Counted from the first letter of the stretch, positions 1-6,615 are shown. The stretch: DNA of 7,309 bases from Candidatus Thorarchaeota archaeon (GCA_016839245.1 JAEOUN010000096.1:1-7309), one strand, 5' to 3'. Numbers and translations: made by a program. The notes: generated from the letters alone by a model not told the origin.

Positions 1-270
1 CACAATATGAATTATGAATAGGATTAGGCTGATAGAAACAATCTTCTCGTATTTGGGATTATTTCCACAAACAAAAAATAATCCGAGAATTGCAATGATT
101 ATTACTACCACTGCAAGTATGACTTGAATTGCCACTACGGGACCATAATCACCTGCGCTAACAAGCATAGTCGCCTGTGTTGTGAAAATCCAATATTCCA
201 ATACTAACAATGTAGTGAGTACGACAAGATGTGGAAGGAATCCATAAATGGAGTTAGAATCTTTGTCCAT
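1..270 (-). CDS. Partial multi-pass membrane protein, function unknown (C-terminus off the left edge)
   Basis: Reading leftward from an ATG at 270-268, the frame is open for 90 codons to the window edge, so only the N-terminal part is present. The protein starts MDKDSNSIYGF and then shows three hydrophobic segments: about residues 11-31 (FLPHLVVLTTLLVLEYWIF), 46-67 (a long Val/Ile/Leu/Ala run ending FFVC) and 78-90 or beyond (KIVSISLILFIIHIV). It is therefore an integral membrane protein with at least three helices. The ATG is preferred because a TGA lies in frame five codons upstream, with no start codon between. No SD sits directly in front of it; a GGAGG on this strand (318-322) is too far away. 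No family is recognised. A 77-residue frame at 204-437 overlaps it in another phase but has no membrane or domain character. Transcription is away from the tRNA-like sequence at 360-447. Confidence 0.6.
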   Translation of the reverse strand, partial: MDKDSNSIYGFLPHLVVLTTLLVLEYWIFTTQATMLVSAGDYGPVVAIQVILAVVVIIIAILGLFFVCGNNPKYEKIVSISLILFIIHIV

Positions 271-359
271 GTCAAATTGTCTTCATGTTTTTTGAGTTGA
301 AAGAATATTCGAACATACCTCCACTTTAATTCACTGATACAATATCCCGCCAAAATCAG

Positions 360-447
360 TGACTTGCAGTTCAAGATGGTTCGAGAAATAGTTTCAATGC
401 CTATAATCTCATTGAGGGGGTTGCGTGTTCGAATCACACCCTGTCCA
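360..447 (+). pseudogene. Degenerate tRNA-Leu(CAA)-like sequence
   Basis: The stretch folds as a class II tRNA with flaws. The T arm is 423-439, with loop TTCGAAT between GCGTG and CACAC (one C/A mismatch). The D arm is 369-386, with GG at 378-379 in the loop and pairs C372-G383, T371-A384 and T370-G385. The anticodon stem is ATAGT/CCTAT (388-392 with 400-404), four pairs plus a T/C mismatch. It closes a seven-base loop with CAA at 395-397, a leucine anticodon. A variable arm CTC-ATT-GAG (408-416) fits the long class II form. The 3' acceptor strand is CCTGTCC (440-446) with A447 as discriminator. The 5' strand (360-366) pairs at only four of seven positions, and bases 8-9 read CA instead of the usual TA or TG. 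Further mismatches at 10-25, 31-39 and 50-64 suggest a decayed gene or an integration remnant. An intron-split or functional odd tRNA is less likely. Confidence 0.45.
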
Positions 448-523
448 ATACTTCATTCTTTCTGTTCTAAAAAACTGACCCTTCGATGTGAAATGCATTC
501 GTACCATCTCGATCTGTCTTTAG

Positions 524-568
524 ATTTAATAGGCTTCAATGTTGGATTATCTTGCGGAATTGGAGTGA
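524..568 (+). promoter_or_regulatory. TATA-like box and SD ahead of the small Cys-rich gene
   Basis: The AT-rich TTTAATA at 525-531 is a plausible archaeal TATA box. A start of transcription about 25 bases later would fall near 553-556. The ribosome site GGAGTGA lies at 562-568, four bases before the ATG at 573. This site favours the ATG at 573 over the in-frame TTG at 552, which would sit upstream of the ribosome site. The promoter part rests on spacing and composition only; no upstream BRE is clear. Confidence 0.4.
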
Positions 569-572
569 GAAC

Positions 573-779
573 ATGACATCTGACATTCGTATTCCTTTGG
601 ATAAGGCATTTGAATTATGTAGGGCTCATAGGGACATGAAGGGAGTCCGACTATTCAGCCAATGCTGGGGTTGTGTCAAATACTCAAAAGAAGACCCGGA
701 GAAGATGTGTTTCTACAATCCTCCAATCCACGATGGATGCAAGTTTGTCAATAAATTGTTTGAGTCAACAGCACATTAA
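573..779 (+). CDS. Small cysteine-rich, probably metal-binding protein of unknown function
   Basis: The 68-residue product starts MTSDIRIPLDKAFELCRAH and ends LFESTAH with a TAA stop. From the ATG at 573 it has five cysteines: C16, then C31-x2-C34, C46 and C56. The last four, in CWGC, KMCFYNPP and DGCKFVNK contexts, have the spacing of a four-Cys zinc site or, less likely, an iron-sulfur site. The N-terminal part looks helical and charged. There is no signal peptide or membrane segment, so the protein should be cytoplasmic. The start is set by GGAGTGA four bases upstream of the ATG; a TTG 21 bases earlier would add seven residues. Codon use and the ordered Cys pattern make a chance frame unlikely. 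No named family is recognised. It stands alone, between the tRNA-like sequence and a gene-poor stretch. Confidence 0.7.
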   Translation: MTSDIRIPLDKAFELCRAHRDMKGVRLFSQCWGCVKYSKEDPEKMCFYNPPIHDGCKFVNKLFESTAH

Positions 780-1155
780 TTGACACTCTATTCGAATTGC
801 ATAAAATCAAATTTCAATCATTTAAATAAGCAGGAAGTCTTAGGCGTGATATTCTGGTACGTCCACATCATGCATACTTGATCTTATTCTGTTGATATTC
901 TTTCCAATCCTAACTGAAATATCTCATTTGGTGCCCCATCAAAACAGCATGTCCATTGAATCTCTCAATCATATGAAAGCTTCCATATATTTCAAAATCC
1001 AATTGTGATTGCTTCTGATACCGACTTTATTGGCCAAGGATGGTCTGGATTAGGGGCTCAAGAGAATCCCTATGTTACTTTGTTCTTCAAATAAAGGATA
1101 GATACTGACTCCGAAAATCTTTTCCAACTCTACGAGAATATATTTTGAAAGCAAT
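780..1155. other. Gene-poor stretch with decayed-looking signals
   Basis: No convincing intact gene lies here. A palindromic AT box, ATTTAAAT (about 820-827), could be a TATA element for either strand, but no good reading frame follows it. On the minus strand two adjoining frame fragments look protein-like. One has 48 codons from an ATG at 1196 to a TAA at 1050, and one runs from about 1026 to a TAG at 910; they lie in different phases. On the plus strand 1024-1097 has partial tRNA likeness: CTTTAT and ATAAAG could form an acceptor stem, GCCAAGGATGGT resembles a D arm, and TAGGG/CCCTA flank a CTCAAGA loop. The two readings compete and neither is secure. Confidence 0.4.
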
Positions 1156-1890
1156 ATGTGGAATCGATTATTCTCACTAATTTTAATTTTTTCCATTCTA
1201 CTAATTCATCCACAAGTTACTCAATTAGAAACTCCAGAGTTTCTGACCATAGGAAGCTATGCTCAATATCGACAGGCGTTCACAACAGGAGAAGTGCACG
1301 AGCTATTCTGGATGATAACTTCAATGGAGCATGACATAATTGAGATAGAAACTCGATCACGTGGTTTAGAGTACAACTCCTCAAGTAATTCTCTTATGAT
1401 TGTCCCAGGAGGCGGACTGCTAGTCGTGAATAAGACTACACTCCAAATCATCAAAGCATATCATCCAAATGGTACAGAGATTGATGAAATGCCTTTGGAA
1501 CAGATTGCTTTCTGGATACCGACTACAACAAACGAGAGTACGTCAATCAATTCTATGTATGAATCAATGGCATATCCAACTGCTGTTGGTCCTCTTCACT
1601 TTGAATGCTTACCGACTTCGCGTATGTGTTGGAAAACCGAAAACAGGTTTTCACCTGGTAATCAGATGAATAGGTACTACGACCAAGAAACAGGCATCGT
1701 TGTCATGATTGAATCCAACCGTACAGTCCTATCTTCAACGATTTCAATCTTGGAAACTCTAAATGACACCAATATTGCACCTCTGCTTCAAAATGGAGAT
1801 GCATTAGGATATAATCTCTTGATACTTGCTGGAGGGATTGGCATCACAACTCTAATTGTTATAGCGCTTTACATCTACAAACGTCGATAA
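1156..1890 (+). CDS. Membrane-anchored extracytoplasmic protein, function unknown
   Basis: The 244-residue protein has a signal peptide (about residues 1-23: MWNRLF followed by a Leu/Ile/Phe core), an outside-facing domain, and one C-terminal membrane helix (about 221-240) ending in the stop-transfer tail YKRR. It should therefore be a type I surface protein. Six N-glycosylation sequons are visible: N74-SS, N92-KT, N105-GT, N126-ES, N188-RT and N203-DT. Two cysteines, C151 and C158, could form a small disulfide loop. A YYDQETGIVVMIE stretch (residues 174-186) resembles the beta-strand turns common in archaeal surface proteins. The ATG at 1156 is chosen because it gives a proper signal peptide. 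No clear SD precedes it, so the message may be leaderless or weakly translated. It converges with the minus-strand membrane gene, with 44 bases between their ends. No enzyme motif or named family is recognised. Confidence 0.75.
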   Translation: MWNRLFSLILIFSILLIHPQVTQLETPEFLTIGSYAQYRQAFTTGEVHELFWMITSMEHDIIEIETRSRGLEYNSSSNSLMIVPGGGLLVVNKTTLQIIKAYHPNGTEIDEMPLEQIAFWIPTTTNESTSINSMYESMAYPTAVGPLHFECLPTSRMCWKTENRFSPGNQMNRYYDQETGIVVMIESNRTVLSSTISILETLNDTNIAPLLQNGDALGYNLLILAGGIGITTLIVIALYIYKRR

Positions 1891-1934
1891 CAACGTTCTC
1901 ATGCAAACTCAACATAGAATCCACTGCTATAGTT

Positions 1935-2393
1935 CTAATACTCTCTTCGCAAATTGTATGCGTCTAATATCTCTCTTCCTTTTCTTTTAACACAATCGAC
2001 ACAAGTTGCCTGTTTGGCTGTAACAATTCTATATCCCACGTAAGCGGTTTCTTCTGATTCATTGTTTATCGATACCATAAGTCCACATGAGGTGACGAAT
2101 AATCCTTTTTCATTTCCTCTCATCCAGACCTCACCTAAATGCATGGGTTCACCATCTTTGATGAGAAAGAACCCTATATCTCTAAATCGTCTATGAATTA
2201 CAAATCCTCCGATACTGGTTATGAGCCCTAGAACTAAGAACCACGCAAGGACGATATAGTCTGAGAGTTGGAGAATATATTCCCTTGGACTTCCTCCAAA
2301 CCAGAACAACAGGAAAAGGATTGGAACGAGAACGATAAGTACGCCAATCCAAAACAATACCTTCCCAAACGACCCTCCACGATAAGCGCACAT
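1935..2393 (-). CDS. Two-helix membrane protein with cytoplasmic tail and CxxC motif, function unknown
   Basis: The 152-residue protein has two hydrophobic helices, about residues 12-33 (from VLFWIGVLIVLVPILF) and 44-66 (from SDYIVLAWFLVLGLI). They are followed by a soluble C-terminal half of about 85 residues. The basic HRRFRD directly after helix 2 and the short, basic N-terminus place both ends in the cytoplasm by the positive-inside rule. The tail is predicted to be rich in beta strands (HLGEVWMRGNEKGLFVTS, then a GYRIVTAK stretch) and ends with C131-VD-C134 in a basic context, with a further C103. The CxxC pair could bind metal with a partner or be a redox pair. The ATG at 2393 is supported by GGTGAT at 2397-2402. 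A weak TATA-like TAAATTT lies at 2434-2440 on this strand. The pattern fits no family I can name. Confidence 0.7.
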   Translation of the reverse strand: MCAYRGGSFGKVLFWIGVLIVLVPILFLLFWFGGSPREYILQLSDYIVLAWFLVLGLITSIGGFVIHRRFRDIGFFLIKDGEPMHLGEVWMRGNEKGLFVTSCGLMVSINNESEETAYVGYRIVTAKQATCVDCVKRKGREILDAYNLRREY

Positions 2394-2608
2394 ATAATCA
2401 CCATTACAATTATACTTCTTTCATTCTTATTAGAAATTTACGTAACAAGTAGTTAAGAGTTACGGGAATTGACTTTAATTATCCTCCCATTTTACGGAAT
2501 ACCTTTCACATTTTCCAAGTATCAGAATCAATTAATAGTACAGTTCTTTTCATTTATCATTGAATAAATACTCATTAAAAATCCTCATGAAATGAGGGAA
2601 CTGGTTTA

Positions 2609-3103
2609 TTGTCTACTGATAAGAAGTCAGAAAAAGGCATTGAGAGTAGCAAGCAAAAACAGAAGAATCGACCTATTCGAAAAGAATACATTGCCGCTAT
2701 TCTCATTATTGTATCGTTTCTGATTTTTTCTTCCACTATATATTCATTGATGAAATCAGATGATGACACAGTACAAACACTCACGTTTGTCTTGAGAAGT
2801 CCTGATACATCATGGTTTATTGGTGAAGGTCATATCTGGTTTGAGGATGGTAATTCGGAGATTCTGGAACCATGGCCTTCGACGCCATTCTACGAAGATG
2901 GTACACAGGTTGGTTGGCAAGCAATTATGCCTGTGGATCGTACATTTACCGAACCAGTAACCTGCAATTTTGAGTATGGTTGTTCTGCAATGAATATAAC
3001 TGTTGGACCCTTTTCGTTTCTTACCAATGATTTTCATACCCTATATCTTGATGAATTTGGTCGAACGATTCTAGTGATGGTTGGGTCCATGAATACAGTG
3101 TAG
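2609..3103 (+). CDS. N-terminally anchored extracytoplasmic protein, function unknown (TTG start)
   Basis: The 164-residue protein begins with a Lys-rich cytoplasmic stretch (residues 1-25) and a single membrane helix (about 26-47: EYIAAILIIVSFLIFSSTIY). An outside domain of about 115 residues follows. That domain looks beta-rich (VQTLTFVLRS, GHIWFEDGN and GRTILVMVGS segments). It holds one Cys pair, C119 and C125, probably a disulfide, and one sequon, N129-IT. The only sensible start is the TTG at 2609: a TGA lies in frame seven codons upstream and the first internal Met (residue 48) falls after the membrane helix. GAGG at 2594-2597 is a fair ribosome site, eleven bases away. The gene converges on the minus-strand surface protein, leaving 29 bases. 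No family is recognised. Confidence 0.65.
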   Translation: MSTDKKSEKGIESSKQKQKNRPIRKEYIAAILIIVSFLIFSSTIYSLMKSDDDTVQTLTFVLRSPDTSWFIGEGHIWFEDGNSEILEPWPSTPFYEDGTQVGWQAIMPVDRTFTEPVTCNFEYGCSAMNITVGPFSFLTNDFHTLYLDEFGRTILVMVGSMNTV

Positions 3104-3120
3104 AATGTAGAGAATAGGAT

Positions 3121-3137
3121 ATTGAAAAGGCTTCAAT
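3121..3137. terminator. Small inverted repeat between convergent genes
   Basis: ATTGAA and TTCAAT (3121-3126 and 3132-3137) form a perfect six-pair stem around a five-base AAGGC loop, between two convergent genes and overlapping the stop of the minus-strand one. It could end transcription from either side. Archaeal termination depends mostly on T-runs, and only short ones are present, so the call is weak. Confidence 0.2.
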
Positions 3138-4014
3138 TTGATTTGAATCTTCTATAGATGAGACTACTTACAAATAGGACTAGTACTATTGTTGTAGCTA
3201 TTATAATTGGAATAATATCATGAATTGGAATCACTCTGTTATACACAGGATGTTTTTGTTGTTGCACAGTGAATCTGACTCTATCATATGGAAACTCTTG
3301 AATGGTGAAGTCCCAAGTTACTATTGCAAGATTATCGTCGCCTGTGAAATCTGCATCATCTTCAGGATCATATCCATATCCTATGATTTCAGTATCATTT
3401 GATCGATGGAACTCTATCTGGACTATCTCATGCGTGTTGCCTTCCCATCGTCTTGCAGTATCAACAATATATTCAAAGACAAAATCGTGGCCTGACGAAT
3501 GTGAAGTGAAACATGTGACAACATTCACATTTGTGGGCTGTTCAGAATTCACGCTGAAGTTAAAGAGTGCAAAACTGCAATCATTAACATTCTCCCAGTC
3601 TGTTTGATTTAAATCATACTTGCTCTTGAACTCGTCAAAAGTTATAATTGAATATTCCACTAAAGTCTCATTTTCAAAGATGTTGAAATCACGTACAGAA
3701 ACACTCTGCGAAGGATCCGCGGAAAGCCAGATCTCAGGATAGACAAACGCTGTTGTGAGATTTTGTGAAATTAGACTAGTGATAGTAAATGAACATGATA
3801 CATTGATATTGTAAGTCCATGAATCCGTCAGGTGAATGTTTGTGTCCACACTTGCTTCAGGTAATGTTACATTGGAAGCTAACGTGAAGGGTCCTCCAGA
3901 CTCTATCCATGCATAGTATATTGGAGGTGGTAAATCAGCTCTCACTGCTGGCACCACAGCTAAGGATGTTACTAATAGAATGAAAAAAAGGTTGACTTGG
4001 TACCTTCTTGACAT
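3133..4014 (-). CDS. Secreted, membrane-anchored surface protein with many N-glycosylation sequons, function unknown
   Basis: The 293-residue protein has a signal peptide (residues 1 to about 26: MSRRYQVN, hydrophobic core, then VPAVRA before DLPPP), a large outside domain, one C-terminal helix (about 266-287) and the basic tail YRRFKSN. Seven sequons are visible: N48-VT, N71-VS, N85-LT, N115-ET, N136-QT, N152-FS and N206-DT. Cysteines C74, C146 and C168 lie in the outside part. The sequence alternates like a beta-sandwich, for example ITSLISQNLTTAFVYPEI and VTWDFTIQEFPYDRVRFTVQ. An acidic patch, DPEDDADFTGDD (residues 216-227), could bind calcium, though no exact EF-hand or other canonical motif is seen. 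The ATG at 4014 has GGAGG at 4022-4026, seven bases upstream. It has the same plan as the protein at 1156-1890 but no clear sequence identity to it. No family is recognised. Confidence 0.78.
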   Translation of the reverse strand: MSRRYQVNLFFILLVTSLAVVPAVRADLPPPIYYAWIESGGPFTLASNVTLPEASVDTNIHLTDSWTYNINVSCSFTITSLISQNLTTAFVYPEIWLSADPSQSVSVRDFNIFENETLVEYSIITFDEFKSKYDLNQTDWENVNDCSFALFNFSVNSEQPTNVNVVTCFTSHSSGHDFVFEYIVDTARRWEGNTHEIVQIEFHRSNDTEIIGYGYDPEDDADFTGDDNLAIVTWDFTIQEFPYDRVRFTVQQQKHPVYNRVIPIHDIIPIIIATTIVLVLFVSSLIYRRFKSN

Positions 4015-4332
4015 GCTTAGTCCTCCACATCTCTGCCATGATTTCTGTTGAGATGTATATGATTACGATGTTAACTGATATAGCCCTAACCATTCAAGTA
4101 CGTGCATTACTAGTTATCATACTCTCCCTGTGAAGTCTTTAGCAATGGCATGGCAAATAGCCTATTGGTCTACTTAGATGGACAAATGAATTAATCAATC
4201 ACACCAGAAATGTACTGAGTCTTTATTATCTCACACGCATTTCAGCTTTGATTAGTTTACTAAAAGATGCATCAAGTCGAGGAGTTAGTTACTATTGTCC
4301 CATCAGATATTCTCAAACCATGATACATCATA
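4015..4332. other. Intergenic stretch without a supported gene
   Basis: Apart from the promoter and SD of the surface protein at its left end (4022-4061), nothing is supported here. All frames are broken by frequent stops. The AT-rich part around 4245-4270 may hold the end of the aldehyde oxidoreductase transcript from the right. No tRNA, repeat array or strong hairpin was seen. Confidence 0.5.
4022..4061 (-). promoter_or_regulatory. TATA-like box and SD for the surface protein at 3133-4014
   Basis: On the minus strand CATATACA (4054-4061) is a good archaeal TATA-like box. Transcription starting about 26 bases later would begin near 4032, giving a leader of about 18 bases that contains GGAGG (4022-4026) and then the ATG at 4014. 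The mutually consistent spacing of box, SD and start supports the call; it is not proof of activity. Confidence 0.45.
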
Positions 4333-6066
4333 TTACAGATTGTGAATACTCCTCCATGCTTGAATAATTTCTTCAACAGTTTCCTTCTCAACTCGACCAT
4401 TGGGTGAGAGTCTCTCCAAGAGACGTTGAGGTGGAATCAGATTATCTAGATTATACCCCTCTCTAGACTTGAATTGCATCCGTAGATGAAATACTTCTTC
4501 TCCAATTCTCCTTAATTCATCTTCTGTTCGTTCTTCTCCCAGTGCTTTTAAGGAGCTTAGGACAATGTCCGGTGTGAATACGGGTCTGGCAAATAGGCAA
4601 ATGACCAAAGAGTTGAGTACGCTGCGCCAAATGTCTTCCTCTGCAAGTAACTTACCAATATCCTTGTTTTTTATTGGTTTAGACAATGCTTTCTGATCGA
4701 TACTATATCCTGCATTATCCAAATGACTATGTCTTATTCCTACCATATGACCCACGATATTTGCTGGACCTGTATGATACCCCGTCGCCTCATTCCCTTC
4801 GAAATGAACTGCGAATTCCTTGCCTCCATACTGATCTGCAAGAGCTTTAACACCTTGTCCAGCAAATCTATAGAACTCATTAGGTGGATTAGTAATCTTG
4901 TCTAATAATTGCAGGTACACTGCCACATCCCCCCAACGGGGACTGAGACCGTTAAGATCTTCGACTGTGACTAGTCCTTTGTTGTATGCCTCTGTTATCC
5001 ATCCCAGTACAACTCCCGCACTCATCGCATCTAATCCCCTGATGTCTGCTCTCTCTATCAGTTGAAGAACATCATCAGTAGAGCCAACACCAAGATTCGA
5101 ACCAAAAGCAAAGATTAGCTCATAGTCATAGGGAACGTAGATTGTCCCATAGTCTCGATGTTTCTGGTCAAACTGGACACGTAACTGAGCAATGTGTATG
5201 CATCCAATTGGACAAGGCACGCATGCGCTCTTGCCAACAAGAACACTATCTGCAAATTGCTCTCCTGAGATACCTTCTGCTCCTTCAAAGTTGAATGAAC
5301 TATAGTTGCGAGTAGGAAGTGCTTGTATCTCATTAAGTGGAAGTACATTCACAGAAGTACCTAAGATGTCGTATTTGTCCATTCTCCCAGTCCTAAGTAC
5401 TAGTTCATGTATTTTCTTGTACTCCTCTCTATATTCTTTAATCGATGGAACTTGGTAGTTCTGACTTCCCGTGATAACTAATGCTTTCAGCTTCTTAGCA
5501 CCCATAACACAACCAAGCCCAAGCCTGCCAAAGTGACGAACGGTATCTACAACCACCATGGCGTACCGTATCTGGTTCTCTCCTGCTACTCCGATACGAA
5601 GGATAGAGCGTTTTCCCTCTCCTGGTGCTTTCTCTTTCAGAATTCGACCAGCAGCTCTTGTTGACAATCCCCATAGTGCATGAGCATTCCGAAATTCTAC
5701 CTTGTTATCTTGGATTAGGAGGTAGTATGGCTTTTCGAGCTTGCCTGTAATCATGATTATGTCATGCCCTGCTATTTTCATTGCCATACTTAGCTTTCCA
5801 CCAGCATAACTCTCCCCAAGATTACCTGTCAATGGAGATTTGAATAGAGCAACAGTCTTCGCACAACAAGGATAAAACATGTTAAGAGGTCCTGTTGCAA
5901 AAATGATTGGTGCATCTTCATATGGTGTATTTGGAGGGCAGTTGTCCAAGAGTAATTTTGAAGCTACTCCTACACCACCAATATACTTCTCAAAGACGTC
6001 GTGCTGCTCTATCGTTTCTGAAGTCTGCGCTGTTAAGTCGATGTGGAGTACTCTTCCACTACTCAT
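4333..6066 (-). CDS. aor: Aldehyde:ferredoxin oxidoreductase family large subunit (tungsten- or molybdenum-pterin enzyme)
   Basis: The 577-residue length fits the AOR family (about 600), whose members oxidise aldehydes to acids at a tungstopterin (sometimes Mo) site and pass electrons to ferredoxin in the cytoplasm. The N-terminal domain (about 1-200) has GRVLHIDLT, FKSPLTG (75-81), AGGKLSMAMKIAGHD (88-102) and GRLGLGCVMGAKKLKAL (180-196), all family landmarks. The [4Fe-4S] site is C282-x2-C285-x3-C289 plus C490 (SLVIC). E316 in YDYELI and H448 in RHSHLD sit where the catalytic Glu and His of Pyrococcus AOR are expected, and GLDAMSAG (344-351) is typical. The ATG overlaps the upstream small-subunit stop as ATGA, with AAGGAGG (6074-6080) before it, so the two are co-translated. 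Odd points are PCCAK at 66-70 where an Arg is usual, GRLG for GRGG, and an unusual 420-457 region (GYHTGPA to DNAGYSID). WOR5-, AorB- or BamB-like roles remain open; the substrate cannot be read from sequence. Confidence 0.92.
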   Translation of the reverse strand: MSSGRVLHIDLTAQTSETIEQHDVFEKYIGGVGVASKLLLDNCPPNTPYEDAPIIFATGPLNMFYPCCAKTVALFKSPLTGNLGESYAGGKLSMAMKIAGHDIIMITGKLEKPYYLLIQDNKVEFRNAHALWGLSTRAAGRILKEKAPGEGKRSILRIGVAGENQIRYAMVVVDTVRHFGRLGLGCVMGAKKLKALVITGSQNYQVPSIKEYREEYKKIHELVLRTGRMDKYDILGTSVNVLPLNEIQALPTRNYSSFNFEGAEGISGEQFADSVLVGKSACVPCPIGCIHIAQLRVQFDQKHRDYGTIYVPYDYELIFAFGSNLGVGSTDDVLQLIERADIRGLDAMSAGVVLGWITEAYNKGLVTVEDLNGLSPRWGDVAVYLQLLDKITNPPNEFYRFAGQGVKALADQYGGKEFAVHFEGNEATGYHTGPANIVGHMVGIRHSHLDNAGYSIDQKALSKPIKNKDIGKLLAEEDIWRSVLNSLVICLFARPVFTPDIVLSSLKALGEERTEDELRRIGEEVFHLRMQFKSREGYNLDNLIPPQRLLERLSPNGRVEKETVEEIIQAWRSIHNL

Positions 6067-6479
6067 TTGACTTCCTCCTTTATCAGAATATTATGGGGAC
6101 ACCAGTCAACACATTCTCCACAGTGGATACAGACCGTAGCCTTCTTTCTAAGGGGATCAATGAATATTGCTGTGAGTGGACATGCTTCTGCACAATCGCC
6201 GCATCCTACACACTTGTTCTGATTGATTGTAATCCCTCCGCCAGACCGCTTTCTAATAGCATCATACTGGCATGCTTCGAAACAGACTGGCTCTGTGCAT
6301 GCTCTACACATGATGACAACATAATTTCCCCCAGAGCCTCCTGCAGTTGGTGGTGGTGTAGATTTTATACGAAGTGCTGCATGTCCGAGATCAACATGTC
6401 CAGTTCTTCGACTACATGCAAACACACAGGAGAAACATGAGATACACCGTTCCACATTCACTGGCCTTACTATTTGCAC
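6063..6479 (-). CDS. Four-cluster [4Fe-4S] ferredoxin-like subunit of the aldehyde oxidoreductase
   Basis: The 138-residue protein has sixteen cysteines in four groups: C12/15/18/22, C58/61/66/70, C90/93/96/100 and C117/120/123/127. This is the HycB/NrfC/AorA-type polyferredoxin fold. The second group has the wider CxxCxxxxCxxxC spacing usual in these subunits. There is no signal peptide or Tat motif, so it works in the cytoplasm. Its stop overlaps the large-subunit ATG by four bases, so it is very likely the electron-transfer partner, as in AorAB of Aromatoleum and the small subunit of Pyrococcus WOR5. I start it at GTG 6479 because GAGGG (6488-6492) sits eight bases upstream and cluster 1 begins at residue 12. 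The open frame continues upstream to 6734, but those 85 extra residues have no ferredoxin character and would overlap the divergent gene. BamC is an alternative relative. Confidence 0.85.
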   Translation of the reverse strand: MQIVRPVNVERCISCFSCVFACSRRTGHVDLGHAALRIKSTPPPTAGGSGGNYVVIMCRACTEPVCFEACQYDAIRKRSGGGITINQNKCVGCGDCAEACPLTAIFIDPLRKKATVCIHCGECVDWCPHNILIKEEVK

Positions 6480-6487
6480 TATACTAT

Positions 6488-6530
6488 CCCTCTTTCTATG
6501 ACAATATCCTGACCTATCAAACTTATACTC
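6488..6530 (-). promoter_or_regulatory. Probable promoter and SD of the aldehyde oxidoreductase operon
   Basis: On the minus strand GAGTATAAGT (6521-6530) is a good TATA-like box. It puts a transcription start near 6498, followed by GAGGG (6488-6492) and the GTG at 6479. Spacing matches the other promoter calls in this window. The divergent methyltransferase-like gene shares the 136-base gap, where ATATAAT (6550-6556, plus strand) or the AT-rich 6577-6587 may serve it. Confidence 0.42.
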
Positions 6531-6615
6531 TTCTACTCTTATTCCGGATATAATCTCTCTACTATGAGGAAAGTTTTCATATTCATACTGACTATTCTTA
6601 CATGGGGCGATATCT

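Noticed and set aside
204..437. 77-codon minus-strand frame
   Set aside because: It overlaps the tRNA-like region and the start of the left-edge membrane gene, which reads better in its own phase with three hydrophobic helices.
364..576. 70-codon plus-strand frame
   Set aside because: It runs through the tRNA-like sequence and ends just inside the start of the Cys-rich gene; no ribosome site and no domain character.
2191..2456. Two frames of about 60 codons on both strands
   Set aside because: Shadows of the two-helix membrane protein; no ribosome site, and hydrophobic runs arise only from the opposite strand composition.
3302..3607. 101-codon plus-strand frame
   Set aside because: Antisense shadow of the surface protein at 3133-4014, which has signal peptide, sequons and anchor.
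5907..6440. 177-codon plus-strand open frame across the AOR subunit junction
   Set aside because: It lies opposite two genes with clear family motifs, has no domain or sensible start site, and its Ser/Cys-rich composition is what antisense of Cys-rich ferredoxin coding gives.
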